A stretch of 64,000 bases of DNA from Limnoperna fortunei (Eukaryota; Mollusca; Bivalvia; Mytilida; Modiolidae): positions 18,316,273 through 18,380,272 of the forward strand of contig OX104112.1 in the NCBI GenBank assembly GCA_944474755.1, written 5' to 3'. Position 1 is the stretch's first letter. Every line of letters begins with the position of its first letter. A program made the position numbers and the translations under genes. Below are positions 35,107 to 46,345 of this stretch, piece after piece. The notes under the pieces were generated by a model. That model ran no database searches, was not told the origin of the DNA, and saw only the letters and a list, made by a program, of their open reading frames with translations.

Positions 35107-36606
35107 CTAAAGGCAGATTTTTGTCATTTCCATGTACGGTAGCAGTACCACATGTTCCACTTGCACTTGAATTTGCAACATGTGGCTGTTGGAGTACACG
35201 TGGCAGAAGAGCAGAAGATGTGCGGTCGGAGTTACCACCAGTAGGACAGCACTAATTTTATGCTTCTGTTCATTACTTGGTCTCCTACAGTAAGACTTGA
35301 GGCTTTCCTCACATTTGTGATCGGACATACACATAATATTTCGGTCAGTTAATCCAGCATCACTCATTGCAGTAATGGCAGTTGCACGTAGTGAGTGTGC
35401 AGTGTAACGCTTAACTCCAGCATTTTTACAAATATCTGGCATAAAATAGGAAAATGCTTTTACTTTCACTGGTGTATCGGTGTACCACACCGGATAATTA
35501 CAAGGGTTACCAACAAGTGCATCCCGACTACACTGATTGAATAAACTTTTCGAATTTGGAATGACATTTTGACAAGAACAGTTTTACTGCTTGGACAGGA
35601 CATGATTCAGACTCGGTGGAATACATTCTTTTATCTTCAGATTCCTCAGATGAATCCTCTACATCCCCCTGACAATTTTTCTGGAGTGTCTCATGGGTAA
35701 TCGTGAGGTATTCTCTAGATTCCTCATCCTTTACAAATTTGAGTGAATTTATTGATAATTGTGGATGGAATTCAATGCCTCGACAGACAAAGTGAATTGC
35801 CAGAACATACCACACTTTGTAACGTATAACTACAACATCATTCTTCTTCGATAGATATGCATTTATTTTTTGTAACTCGGAGTTTGATATAATAGGATGG
35901 TGCTGTGTTGGACGGATAGTCCTTTGCGAAGATTGAACTTAAGCTTAGCATTTAGCATGGAGTTTCCCAGTTTAAAATGTTTGTCTCGAACTATGTCGAT
36001 GTTGTGTCCTATATCTTTTAGGTGTCTGTTAATTGCGGCACGAACACTCTTAAGTGTGTTTTGTGATATTCCTGCGCAATATTTTCCGGCATACATTAGG
36101 CTCTTTTATCTTTATTTTTTGGCTGTGCCTCGGCATAAAATTTACGAAGGTTTTCATTCAGATTATGCTCACTTATTGTGTCAAAATTCACAATTTCCTG
36201 TAGTCTTTCTAAACGCCAAGCCAGAAAGAAAATTATTTCTAATTTTACTTTACAAATATTTCAGATATTGAAAGGTGAAAATGTTTGTACTATCATTTAA
36301 ATCTGAGGATGGTACACTAGGAAATATTAATAAGAATCGATAGGGTTGCTTTTATTTGAAAAATGACAATTAATATTTTGGCCCATCTTTTAACAAATGT
36401 ATCATACCTATATTGAAGAGTGAACAAGACTTGAATTTTGTATTTCAATCTGGGCTCATTTTTCTCAATTTCTAATTTTGTGAAAAAATTGACAGGTGTG
36501 TGAGGAGCTCACTTTTTCAACAAATTTGTGTGCTACATGTAGTAGGAAATGCTAGAAAATTTTCTCGTTCATGTGATGCAGGAAACTTATATTTGTTTGA
36601 ATTTTG

Positions 36607-36732
36607 TTAAACCCCATGTACACTTTCAGCAATTTTTCAGCTATATCTTGTCATCCAGCTTTTATTGGGGGAGTAAGTTACAGAACCCAGAGCAAACCCC
36701 AAACCTTCGGTAGGAAAAGTGGCAATCCACGT
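36607..36732 (-). mobile_element. SINE 3' fragment, minus orientation, in the putative intron
   Basis: Read on minus it contains GGATTGCCACTTTTCCTACC, GAAGGTTTGGGGTTTGCTC, an AATAAAAGCTGGATGACA core and GCTGAAAGTGTACATGGGG, in SINE order. Confidence 0.65.
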
Positions 36733-36739
36733 CGTATAA

Positions 36740-37165
36740 ATTGTTTGTATTTGTATACAAAGGTGTGTGTGTGTGTTTTTATGGTTTTTTATTTGTGTAG
36801 ATGTTTAATATAACATTTTTGTCCTTGAATTGTTCGATTTTTATTTGTATGCTTGATTGGATCATTTTTTGGTAGGTTTATATATATGAACATTTATACT
36901 TTCTATAAATTTTGTGTACAAAAGTGTATGTATATTACATGTTGGGCTTTTATGGTAATTTATTTGTGTAGATGTATACTACAATATCCATTTCTATCCT
37001 TGAAATGTTTTTGTTCGATCTTTTTTTGTATGTCGATCATTTTTGGAAGGTTTGGTAGAGATCAACATTCATACTTTATTTATCTCATTGAAATGATTTT
37101 GTTTGATATTTATTTGTATGTTGTGTTGGATCTTTGGAAGGTTTGGTAGAAATGTCAACATTTTA
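36740..37165 (+). repeat. Degenerate ~160-bp tandem repeat
   Basis: Phrases TTTATTTGTGTAGATGT, TCCTTGAA.TGTT..TTCGAT and TTTGTATG..GAT.ATTTTTGG..GGTTT recur around 36,785, 36,960 and 37,085. The copies are T-rich and diverged, and they lie inside the putative intron of the recombinase pseudogene. A short GT run is at 36,762-36,776. Confidence 0.6.
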
Positions 37166-37640
37166 TTAAAATTGTTTAATACAATTAAAAACTCCTACTC
37201 CCCACTTGGTATTTCTTTTTGTCGCTTCACTGTACTGTTTTTTTTTTTCTATGTTGAGGAGAGCTTCATCAGCCAGCTGTTTGAATCTTGATGATACAAG
37301 AACACGAACTTCAAGGTCTTGGTCCCGGAACATTTCCTGATCCTGTAGAATCACTGCAGTATCAGGGTTTTTTTTCAGCAATTGTAGGCACTTGCACCTG
37401 TAGAGCACTGGGAATCTGGCTATGGTCGACTGAACACACATCGGTTGATACATTTTCAGGAAGTGTTTCTTCAATTGCTTGGCAGGCTTCCACTAGCATC
37501 TGATCTAAGCCTGGAACATCATGCAATACTTCAAAAAATTCCATCATATCGTCCGGAAGCTGCAAGTCAAATGTAACAAGCGGTGCTGGCATATCATTAT
37601 CGTCGAAATCATGATGGATACTTGGGTCCTCTGGTTCCAT

Positions 37641-38289
37641 AATATAGTAGAATCGATGTTTGTAAACAAAGCAGACGATAAAACGTAACTTCCGTAAGTT
37701 GCTTTATTTTGAAATACAATTAGGATAATTTATTTAAAAATATTTAATGCAAAAATGTGCAAATTTGTCGCCGTAGACATCGAATATCGCCATCTTTGTT
37801 TACATTGGATACACAAAAAAGTAGTTCGGTCAACGGCATTTATCCAAAAATAAATTAGGTCAACTTCATTTATCTTAAAATAAATACATTAGAAAAAATC
37901 CCCCGGAATTAAAATCGACCAATCAAATATACGTAATTCTAAATATGCAAATCATAATAGAATTAGTATGTAACAATTTCGTTTAAGCAATTGAGACCTT
38001 GCAAATCGATTAACTCTTCTTCTAGTTTTATTCATTTTAACAAGATTTGACGAATATCGCCACTGCAATCTCAGAAGAATATTTGACCATATTATTGCAG
38101 TCCCTGGTAAATAATGAAACACAATATTTGCCAGTGTTATATCATAAAGATGATAGCCGCAAGGATTTTCGGGCTTCCGATATCATTTCCCCCGATATGA
38201 ATGTCTACCGCGTGAGGCAATCCATAATAACACAACAGACCTAACAAGAGAGGCATAAGGTTGCTCCATCGCATCCCACTCATTTCTAC
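37641..38289. other. Stretch between two recombinase remnants
   Basis: No gene recognised. The 65-codon frame at 38,047 has no domain. If the Crypton-like gene was ever transcribed its promoter would lie in the first part. Confidence 0.35.
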
Positions 38290-38399
38290 CTAGACGAGGT
38301 AGACGCCTTGTCTTTCCATACCTAGGTTCTTTTTAATTGGTCTGTGACATGTGTGATGGATTGCTTCCTTTATTATCGAGCTCCATACAATCCATACAG

Positions 38400-38700
38400 C
38401 CTTGATACCTAAAATACTAAAACTGAGGTACATGTATAACATAATAAATCGCTGATATGAGATAGATAGCAAACATCTCTTGCATTGAATATCTGCATAA
38501 CTACAACCTGTTTTGGCTAGGTGTGTGGCACCACCTATCATAAATGAGTTTTTATTTATATTTTGTGTATTGTAACCCACAAATGTTAGAGATGAATGTA
38601 ATACTGTGACAAATTGTTTCCTTGTAATAGCTTTCCGATTTAAATGACAAAATAATGGGCCTTCAAAGACTGGCATTATTCGCAAGTAATCGCCCAACAA
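38400..38700 (-). pseudogene. Second tyrosine-recombinase C-terminal fragment, catalytic residues lost
   Basis: The frame from 38,700 reads FEGPLFCHLNRKAITRKQF, then SFMIGGATHLAKTGCSYADI and YQRFIML. This matches the C-terminal half of phage-integrase-like recombinases of molluscan elements, where the motif is normally HSFRIGAATH. Here His and Arg are replaced by Asn and Met, and the following GRW section is altered, so it cannot be catalytic. It belongs to a different recombinase subgroup from the Crypton-like pseudogene next to it. No N-terminal part was found. Confidence 0.6.
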
Positions 38701-39465
38701 CTTGAATAAAGAAAATCAAGCTGATCCGTTTTTGAATGTCGTAATTTTACCTTGCACGGTTGATCACATTGACCAAAGCATATGTCAGCTACTTTAATAA
38801 CTTTATTCATACTTGTTTGACCACGTAATTTCACCTACTCTTAGCAAAGCAGAAAATGCTTATGAAAAGGCAGAAAAGAAACCAACAAGCTTTCGTAATA
38901 AGAACATAACGGCTTAAAGCTACTAGAATTTGTCTCATCATTTCAATAGTTACAGGAAGACGCAAATCTGGTGCCCATTTAACCTGGTCATGCCCTTCAA
39001 CTTTTGCTCAACAAGAAGTGATTGAGCGGTATCGTCAAAACACATGTATATATATTCAAACACATTTAAAATGTCAAATACCCTTGTATATATATATTTC
39101 CTTATTCTTTGAAACTAGAAACTTTAACACATCTGGTATTATTTTAAAGCGTTTAAAAATCAAAAGGCAACACAAAAAAGAAAATAATGTAAAAACAAAG
39201 CAAATACAAAACCGAGAGCACATTCTGTGAAACTAAATATATATAAGAAGTACCGACAAAGTAAAATCTATTTTTATAAGGCAATTGTACTTTAAAAATT
39301 AAAAGCACAAAAATGAGAGACAAAAGAGTATTCTGCGTCTAACATATAATCACCAAAAGTCGTATATTTTACTACTTTCTATTCAAATGATGAGGGCAGT
39401 TGGGTGAACAAGTTGTATAGGCATTAATTTACTTTTAATTACCATCTATTCGAGACTTATTGCGT
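38701..39465. other. Intergenic stretch
   Basis: No supported feature. Confidence 0.35.
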
Positions 39466-39469
39466 GCAT

Positions 39470-39560
39470 GGATTGCCAGTTTTCTTGTCGAAGGTCAGGG
39501 GATTCCTCGAATACTTTTGTGTCTGCTACAAAAACAAGACGCCACGATATAGATGAATAA
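39470..39560 (+). mobile_element. SINE 3' fragment
   Basis: GGATTGCCAGTTTTCTTGTC, GAAGGTCAGGGGATTCCTCG, CTACAAAAACAAGACGCCAC and GATATAGATGAA follow the SINE core order. Confidence 0.6.
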
Positions 39561-40017
39561 TTGTTACTTATGGAGTTAACCAATGAAAATATTGGGTTTC
39601 GTCTTCTGAAATATAATGTGCATGTAGATGAATGTAGGCAGTAAAGCGACAATTAATTGCCTTTGGGATTTCAAGGATATACATCACCAATATCCTTGTC
39701 AGTTGACATTGATAGTAATAGTTTGCAGAAGACTTATGTCCTTGCACTATAAACACATGTATAGATTAAAAATTGCGCCGGTGTAAATAAGAAAATGATA
39801 TAAAACAGTACTTATATTCCGTTCAATGTTCACGAAAAACTACTTTTAAAACGAACCGGTTTTCATATTCAATTGAGTGCCCAAGCGAAATAAATTATAT
39901 TTTCACTGAAATGTTTTTGTTACGCTATTTTGTCTAGTTAATTTTTCTACCCGATTGCTGCACTCAATACTATATCGGCTGTTAACGATCATACATTGTA
40001 TATTAATTTAATTATTG

Positions 40018-40023
40018 TTTATT
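40018..40023 (-). promoter_or_regulatory. Polyadenylation signal AATAAA for the TRIM-like gene
   Basis: AATAAA on the minus strand, about 75 bp beyond the stop codon at 40,097. Position and sequence fit; not tested by transcript data. Confidence 0.5.
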
Positions 40024-40096
40024 TAATAAAGCACATGTATGTATAAGTATTTAAGGCAACGTATTATAAGACACAAGTCGCTAAGTAGTTTGCGTA

Positions 40097-41743
40097 TTAC
40101 AAACATGAAAACACGTCAACCGTCTTTCCATAATCATTTGTCACAAACATACGGTCATAATTTTTACTAAATGCCAGACCGTAAGGATTACTAATTTTCC
40201 TGGTATTGTCCAATATGATGTCAATTGCAATCCCTTCCGCTGAAAGTCTATGGATGTTATTTGTGCTATAACAGACAATGTAAAGGTTACCGCCCCTGTC
40301 AGTAACCACAGCTTGAGGTGCTTTGAAGTTTTCAGGTGTACATGTAGAACGTAATTCACCAGTGATATTAAAACATCCTACTTTTATATTGTCAGTAAAG
40401 TAGATACTATCCTCAGGACCCGGATGTAGGTAGAAGATTGTACCTACGCATGGTACAGAGAGTGTAGTTGTAAGCTTCCCTTGCTTATTTAGGATGTAAA
40501 TCTTCCCATCTCCACCAACATAAATTTTAAAACCGACAACAGCAATACCGTAACAAGCATCAGGAACAGAATGAAGACGACTGGTCTTCGGTGTTTTTAT
40601 GTCAATAAACTGAATTGATGACTTCCATGGAAGCGATACTACAGCTTTGCATTCACCTGGTATAATTGCAACATTCCATGGGGGACTAGATAATGTACAG
40701 TACTGTATGTACTCACCACGTTCGTTGTATACCAGTAACTTGGTGCTATAACGGTTACAGAGTAGCAACTGGTTGTCGTCTGTCACGGCAATACTGGTTA
40801 CACAGACACGATCAGTAGATTTTATATCAAATTTAAAGACAAACTTAAACTGTGTTGGCAACCGATTTATTGTCGGTAAATCTTGGGCATGTTTAGATTT
40901 AGTTGCTTTATATTTGATCGGACATGGAATAGACTTAATGTGTACTGTCCCGAAAGATTCAATCATAGGTGATTGATGGAACCAAAGTTTAAAGGTAAAC
41001 GTCGATGCTATAATTTCTTGTATTTTAATATCGTAGTCTGAAACATTCCATTTGTATGAGTTTAACAAAATAAATAGTTGGTTCTCCAAACCGTGCTCTG
41101 ACGCAATATTCAATTTACTGGTAACCTCATCCATAGACACTATCATTTTCGATAATATCGCCTTGTCGGATTGGATTTTATTTTCACATTTTGACTTTAA
41201 AGCTTTCAAATCAGAGATAACTTTTCTTTCAAGATCATCAAGGTGTAATAATATTTTAGATTTAATATGAGAAACGTTTCTCAGTATGGCGGCTTCTTCA
41301 TCGTCCAGAATATTTAAATTTTCATCTCGGTTCTTTATAAGCTTTTCCAAAGTTTCACGAATGCTGTTTGTGGTACTATATAAACCTTCCAGCATCGGCG
41401 ACCTTTGTACTCCATTTGAGGCATCGTCTACATGAACAATGTGTTCGCAATTCATGTGTGTTTCTGTCATGCAGACACGACAGCATAAACAATCATGTTC
41501 CACACAAAAAAAATCAAGCACCACTTTTTCGTGTTTGGCACAGGAATTTTGCACAAATAATGTTTCTAGGGGTAGCGATCTAGAATCAATTAAATTATGA
41601 GAGGATAAAGATTTAAATACATTATGGGAACTCACACAGTCCATACAGAGGTTATCTTCACAATCAGTGCAATACTTTATTGCCGCTACGAGTGACAGTT
41701 GTTTACGAAAGCAAATATCACAATTAGGCGGAGACAACGCCAT
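40097..41743 (-). CDS. RING-less TRIM-like protein: two B-boxes, coiled coil, NHL-like propeller
   Basis: A single uninterrupted 548-codon frame. The first zinc module has the full set of ligands C8, C11, C25, C28, C33, C36, H40, H49 (B-box 1 like). A canonical B-box 2 follows with C68, H71, C80, H83, C88, C91 and later His (96, 101). Residues about 120-260 are helical and charged, a likely coiled coil for dimerisation. From about 300 to the end, short repeats such as DDNQLLLCNRYSTKLLVYNE and GPEDSIYFTDNIKVGCFN look like NHL/SMP-type beta-propeller blades. There is no RING finger, so ubiquitin ligase activity by itself is not expected. The frame is open five codons further (ATG 41,756-41,758), but TTATGTTTCAG there looks like a 3' splice site ending at 41,750, so I start at MALSPPNC. 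Such genes form large families in bivalves (often annotated TRIM56-, TRIM45- or TRIM71-like); exact orthology is not assignable. Confidence 0.87.
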   Translation of the reverse strand: MALSPPNCDICFRKQLSLVAAIKYCTDCEDNLCMDCVSSHNVFKSLSSHNLIDSRSLPLETLFVQNSCAKHEKVVLDFFCVEHDCLCCRVCMTETHMNCEHIVHVDDASNGVQRSPMLEGLYSTTNSIRETLEKLIKNRDENLNILDDEEAAILRNVSHIKSKILLHLDDLERKVISDLKALKSKCENKIQSDKAILSKMIVSMDEVTSKLNIASEHGLENQLFILLNSYKWNVSDYDIKIQEIIASTFTFKLWFHQSPMIESFGTVHIKSIPCPIKYKATKSKHAQDLPTINRLPTQFKFVFKFDIKSTDRVCVTSIAVTDDNQLLLCNRYSTKLLVYNERGEYIQYCTLSSPPWNVAIIPGECKAVVSLPWKSSIQFIDIKTPKTSRLHSVPDACYGIAVVGFKIYVGGDGKIYILNKQGKLTTTLSVPCVGTIFYLHPGPEDSIYFTDNIKVGCFNITGELRSTCTPENFKAPQAVVTDRGGNLYIVCYSTNNIHRLSAEGIAIDIILDNTRKISNPYGLAFSKNYDRMFVTNDYGKTVDVFSCL

Positions 41744-41757
41744 TATTTCCTGAAACA
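41744..41757 (-). promoter_or_regulatory. Probable 3' splice site of a 5' UTR intron
   Basis: On the minus strand AATTATGTTTCAG|GAAATAATGGCG places an acceptor six bases before the chosen start codon. This is why the upstream in-frame ATG is rejected. The 5' exon was not located. Confidence 0.5.
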
Positions 41758-41944
41758 TAATTAATAAGAAATTAATTATTAAATGGTTTACAAAGTTAAG
41801 AACTTAATTTTAGTTTCTACAACTAATTTCAATTTGAAATCTAAAATTTTTCTTTCACGATGATTTAATAAAAAGATATACAAATGAGTAGTTATCGTAC
41901 TAAGTTTTAAAAAAATGAGCATTTTGCCCTTTACGGACATTGAT

Positions 41945-42365
41945 CCACAATGTCATGTTCAGAAAGAATTTGAACCATGATCACTGATGTTACAGTCCAG
42001 CGCGGCCCCGGGTTGCGGAGAGGGGAAACCCTCTCGTTTGGGGGTTGCCAGGTCATAATACGGAAAGCCTGACCGCGGGCCGTAGTGGGTAACGTGTTTG
42101 GAGAGTCCCACGCTCCTTACACAATAAAGACCCCTTTTGTAGATTTCGAAAAAGAGTAGGCTCATTGTAGCCGCTACAAAAGGCTAAATTTTCCGCCCCT
42201 ACCCAAAACGCCATACTTTTCCAGTGGCATTCAAAATTGTATTACTGTGACCCATCACACCCCTATTTTTCGTTGATTTATTGTTTGTTAACTTGTTCCC
42301 GGCCTGAATATAGCTGAAATACTGCTCGCCTGACGTAAAGCAGACATCCAATCAATCAATCAATC
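41945..42365 (-). repeat. Dispersed repeat family 'A', best-preserved copy
   Basis: On the minus strand it starts with (TTGA)-type head TTGATTGATTGATTGGATGT, then CTGCTTTACGTCAGGCGAGC, a GCGGAAAATTTAGCCTTTTG block, TAGCGGCTACAATGAGCCTA, AAGGAGCGTGGGACTCTCC, ACGTTACCCACTACGGCCC, CCAAACGAGAGGGTTTCCCC and GGCCGCGCTGGACTG. All other copies are subsets of this order. No protein or tRNA-like part is evident. Confidence 0.8.
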
Positions 42366-43230
42366 ACTGATGTCAATACTTTTTCTAGTAATCGAGCTTG
42401 CGTTCTATTTGCTAACACAAACAATATTGACGTACTTTTCATAGCAGACTCGCAAGTCTACAAATTATCAAAATAGCCGCGGGTTTTATCACGTCGTGGT
42501 AAAGCGCTCGCCAGTAACAAGTAAGAAACATTGTTTAATTTTAATGTTTATTAATGATATGTACAAGTCGTATGAAACCTGAACAGAGAAAGAATGTCAA
42601 GTTTACAATTGTTTCATTACTGAATTTTATCAGGTCTCGTGCTTAAGTTACACGAATGTTTCGTCATTATCTTTTTTATTGGACTTAAATGAGTAAGAGC
42701 TATGAACTACTTTAGTGAAAACGTAAAAGTAAACGATGCGTATTCGCAACCACATATTAAATTTTTTCTAACAATAATCAATATTTACATCAACTACACT
42801 GTAGAATATTTGTCAAATATATCCCTTACATTTTGTTTTTAATTTTCACTAGTTTTTATAATTTGGATGTTTAGTACTTAATTGATAACAAATTAAGTAA
42901 AATTGTATCTTACAACATCAGAAAAATAATATTTCACTTTTCATCTTATTCATACCAGCTTACAAAGAGAAAACATATATTTACCTGTCGCTATTACTGA
43001 AAGAACCAAAATAATTGCACCATATTGGTCTACAGCTAAATATGAGTTATATTTCTGTTTTTTTATATTTATTGAACACTGTTCAAGCCTTACAAACAGA
43101 ACAAACCCACGTATTATACACTGTTAATGCAAATGATATGAACAAAATATCAATAGATATTTAATGAATGCACTTTAATTGTATTTAGCGCTCATCATAC
43201 TATTGATCGTTCTAATTTATCTTGGGGTTC
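42366..43230. other. Intergenic stretch
   Basis: No supported feature. Confidence 0.35.
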
Positions 43231-43235
43231 AATAT

Positions 43236-43382
43236 GACTCGGTTGCCAAACGACTAAGGTAGTTAGTTATCAACTAATCTGAGGATTGTGCAAGGGTTTT
43301 ACTGTGGTAAGAGTTCTAACTTGATAGTCCGGATTCCTCTCCCAATAAAAACTGAAAATATAGCTGAACAAAATTTAACCAC
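43236..43382 (+). mobile_element. SINE, short diverged copy
   Basis: A tRNA-like head (GACTCGGTTGCCAAACGACT, then GTAGTTAGTTATCAACTAAT) leads directly to TAGTCCGGATTCCTCTCCCA, ATAAAAACTGAAAATATAGC and an AAATTTAACCACA end. The body is deleted. Confidence 0.6.
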
Positions 43383-44210
43383 ATTCGCACAGAAATATTT
43401 TACATGCCGCTTTGTCCACAAACAGTTCAAACTGTTTATTGAGGCCTTGAATCAACATATTTAGATAGAAGAAATGTGTTATTTAGGTAACTTCATTTTG
43501 ATAAATAAAACATTCTAATTGTTTTACATTCAGTTGGGTTGAAAGGTACTAATCAATTCTTCTGTCTACAGCTGTTGCCAGCACTTAACTGACAAAAACT
43601 GAATAACATCGACTATTCTCTGAATTTGATTTATTTTGTTTTGGTTTTGCATCTCTTAGATTTATCAAAAAGCATTAACAGAATACCACGAAATTACCAT
43701 CTAACTATAAAAGACAATGAATACTAAACGTAAAGTATAACAACATAAGATAAAAACAAACAATAAAAATGAATATTGGATTTCCATGCTAACAGTTTTT
43801 ATTGATAACTGAATTATGCAAACACTTAAACTTTTGACAAAATTGAAACTAGTGTAAATTTATGACATTAATCGATTGGATCTAAATTTAAGAAAAGCTT
43901 TAAACACAATATAGCTGTTCATTTCGCCCCTTTGTGAATGAACATATAACATAAATTGATTCGTTACATTTCATGAGTGAGAATTGCCCTTCTATCAAAT
44001 CAAATTTTAGTTAATCACATGACTTAATGTTTGATAAGTAAATACTATTTTGCGTATAATTGAATCCCGAATGCGCTTTGTTTGATGATAAATAAAACTG
44101 AGAACATTTTAAGGCGTTTTTAATTTAATTCTTTATTAACCAAATGCTTATAGCATATAGGTACAAATGCATATAAAGACAGAAGCGGACACATTAAATG
44201 CAAATATACA
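43383..44210. other. Intergenic stretch
   Basis: No supported feature. Confidence 0.35.
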
Positions 44211-44218
44211 TATACATG

Positions 44219-44250
<32 letters not shown>

Positions 44251-44275
44251 TAATATATTATGTTATAATATAATA
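44211..44275. repeat. (TA)n microsatellite
   Basis: Interrupted TA/ATGTA tract ending in ATAATATATTATGTTATAAT. It produces an artefactual YIYIYIYI frame on minus. Confidence 0.9.
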
Positions 44276-44322
44276 TGTTATACAGTATCATTTCTGAGCT
44301 TGGAGGCTCTAAATAAGAATTT

Positions 44323-44615
44323 TCACAGTTGTTTGATACCATTAGAATTAAATAACTGAGCCAATTTAAACATGGAAGGACCCCTCCAAAAATAAGGCTT
44401 GATCAATGCCTGACGTATATTTTTATAAATCGGACATATGAAAACAAAATGCATTTCATCCTCTATATCATTTACACAATAGTGACAAAATCTCATATTT
44501 CGGTCGACATTATAGAATCTACCGTTTTCAATGTTTTCAATTTGTATATATGGAAAGCTTGTTTTAAATCTCAAAATACTTATATCAGTTAAGCGATTAA
44601 AGTTAAGTTTATGAA
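44323..44615 (-). pseudogene. 3' remnant of a non-LTR retrotransposon (LINE) ORF2
   Basis: The frame reads HKLNFNRLTDISILRFKTSF, then IENGRFYNVDRN and a zinc knuckle CHYCVNDIEDEMHFVFICP with CX2CX8HX4C spacing. This fits the Cys/His motif that follows the reverse transcriptase in several LINE clades. The frame is closed upstream by a TAG near 44,617 and downstream by a stop at 44,323, so only the extreme C terminus survives. The clade (CR1/Jockey-like or other) cannot be told from this piece. Confidence 0.7.
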
Positions 44616-44619
44616 CCTA

Positions 44620-45600
44620 AAATGTAGAGTAAGTTGGTTGCTTATTTGTTAACCGAACAAGTTGTTATTTAGAAACCATCATATATAACGGATTGTGTTG
44701 CTTTTTTCTATATATCCCCTTTTCTCTTATCATCTTTTACTTTTTTTGGAATGGGTTGGTTAGTGGTGTCGTTTTTTTTCACAACAACGGGCAAACTTGA
44801 CTACTGGTAGACGGAGCAAATTAAAGGAATAAAACAATTGTTATTAATGATCAACTCTTCCGGTTAACATTAGAAAGGTTTTCCACGTGTATTTGTCATT
44901 AAAAAATGTGCGATCAAATTAAAAATAATAACTTAAAAAGCATTGAAAAGTTTAAATCAATTCGTCAAAGTAAGTTAATACTGTCAATCAAAAAATAATC
45001 ATAATAAAGTAAAAAAATTAGGATATGGTCGTTGACATTAAAAAAGTCATCCTATATAAAAATTACAAGTAGAAAGGTTTGACTTTTCAATTAAGAATTA
45101 TACGTATATTTCTCACAATTATTTATGAAATATTTTACAACAAACATCTTAAAAATAAAAGATAAACAATTTGGATGAAATATGTTTTTTTTTCATTCAG
45201 AGGGTTCAAACAATATAAACTTTACCGTACACAAGTTATGACATTACGATGAATATCTTTTTACGTTTCTGTATTATGTTCTAGTTAAACTCCTTTTAAA
45301 TGTTACTTAAACTTGTCATTTCATCTCCTAATGCACATCCATGACTGTGAAACATTAATAAAACTACAAGCTTATAGGTTATGACTTTGTGGTAGATATA
45401 TTTTCTAAATTATTTGCTTAAACTAAGCACACTAAGAAGAGTAACATGCGGAAAGTGTTGCTGTGAACCTCCCAAATGTACTCGTATTTATTAATAAAAT
45501 ATTTTAGGGAGAAATATATGGTTATATCTTAATAAATAATAACGTTCAAAGTCAAAAATTAATGCAACATGTTTTATTTTAACTTAAGGAAGGTCTAAAC
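44620..45600. other. Intergenic stretch
   Basis: AT-rich; no supported gene. Weakly repeated phrases resembling those at 45.6-46.35 kb appear towards the end. Confidence 0.35.
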
Positions 45601-46345
45601 GTTATACTTCGAGGTTATTACTTTGCGATATTTGTTATCTGTATTATTTACTAGAGATTGTCATTCAAGCAAAAATAACCCCTTATAAATGTTTTACGAA
45701 AAAGCATTTCTTTATCTATAAAAATAACAAAGGTCAAAAACTTAGGAGGTGACCTTGACCTTTGCAAAATCACAACTGTCATAAATGCATTTGGTGAAGA
45801 CCGCATGAATCTGCTATCAATACTTTAACGAGTTATTTATGAAAACCAATAATCAATTTAATGGGCAATAAGTTGTTTAAAATAAAGTTAAATCCTTTCC
45901 CTCTACATGAATCTAAAGTGTGCTTCTAAAAAAATTATTTTACCACATACACTTTTTTATTAATCTTTTATTGTTTCAAAGGATTAAAAATTACAACCAC
46001 ATGTCAAAATATGGAACATGACCTTTGACATTTTATATCATTTTTTCAAGCTCAAAGGTCATGAGAGTCTCCATGCATCTTTTATCAATAGTTAGATCAT
46101 GAGTTATTTATGAAAACCAATAAACAATTAGCCTTATGGAAGATAACTTCTATAAAATAAGTAAATGTTTGACCTTTTAAGGGACAAAATAGCGCTTTAT
46201 TGAGGTAACGTTTTTCCCCGAATAAGTGTTAATATATCTTTTACTGTTCCAGATAGGTATTAATAACAAACAAATGTGAAAATGTAGCAAGTGACATTTT
46301 ACCCTTGACCTTGTGTCCATTTTTAATGTTAAATACTTGAGGGTA
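45600..46345 (+). repeat. Degenerate tandem repeat with AAGGTCA/TGACCTTTG phrases
   Basis: AGTTATTTATGAAAACCAAT followed by AA.CAATT occurs near 45,829 and 46,100, about 270 bp apart. TGACCTTGACCTTTG-type phrases occur near 45,749, 46,018, 46,050 and 46,300. The text is diverged and non-coding. Confidence 0.65.

Larger units (their letters stand above)
35107..37640 (-). pseudogene. Crypton-like (DUF3504-type) tyrosine recombinase, broken by frameshifts
   Basis: Minus-strand pieces in order: an acidic N-terminal frame from ATG 37,640 to an 8-A run (37,368-37,375), where the reading frame shifts to one ending near 37,180 with KRNTKWGVGVF; then 36,096-35,908 (TLKSVRAAINRHLKDIG), shift near 35,908; then to about 35,548 (HFVCRGIEFHP); shift; then 35,545-35,107. 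The last piece holds the catalytic core HSLRATA, DHK and SYCRR. The Arg, HxxR, His and Tyr expected of tyrosine recombinases are all present. The region 36.1-37.18 kb is probably an intron and contains a SINE and a tandem repeat. The family is that of Crypton recombinases and the ZMYM/KCTD1/QRICH1-type domain derived from them. The frameshifts are either inactivating mutations or assembly indels; the homopolymer one could be the latter. Confidence 0.75.

Noticed and set aside
35897..36271. 124-codon plus-strand frame
   Set aside because: It is the antisense shadow of the Crypton-like recombinase exon.
45600..46345. AAGGTCA-type words as nuclear receptor sites
   Set aside because: They belong to a degenerate dispersed repeat; their recurrence is explained by repeat copies and there is no gene nearby to regulate.
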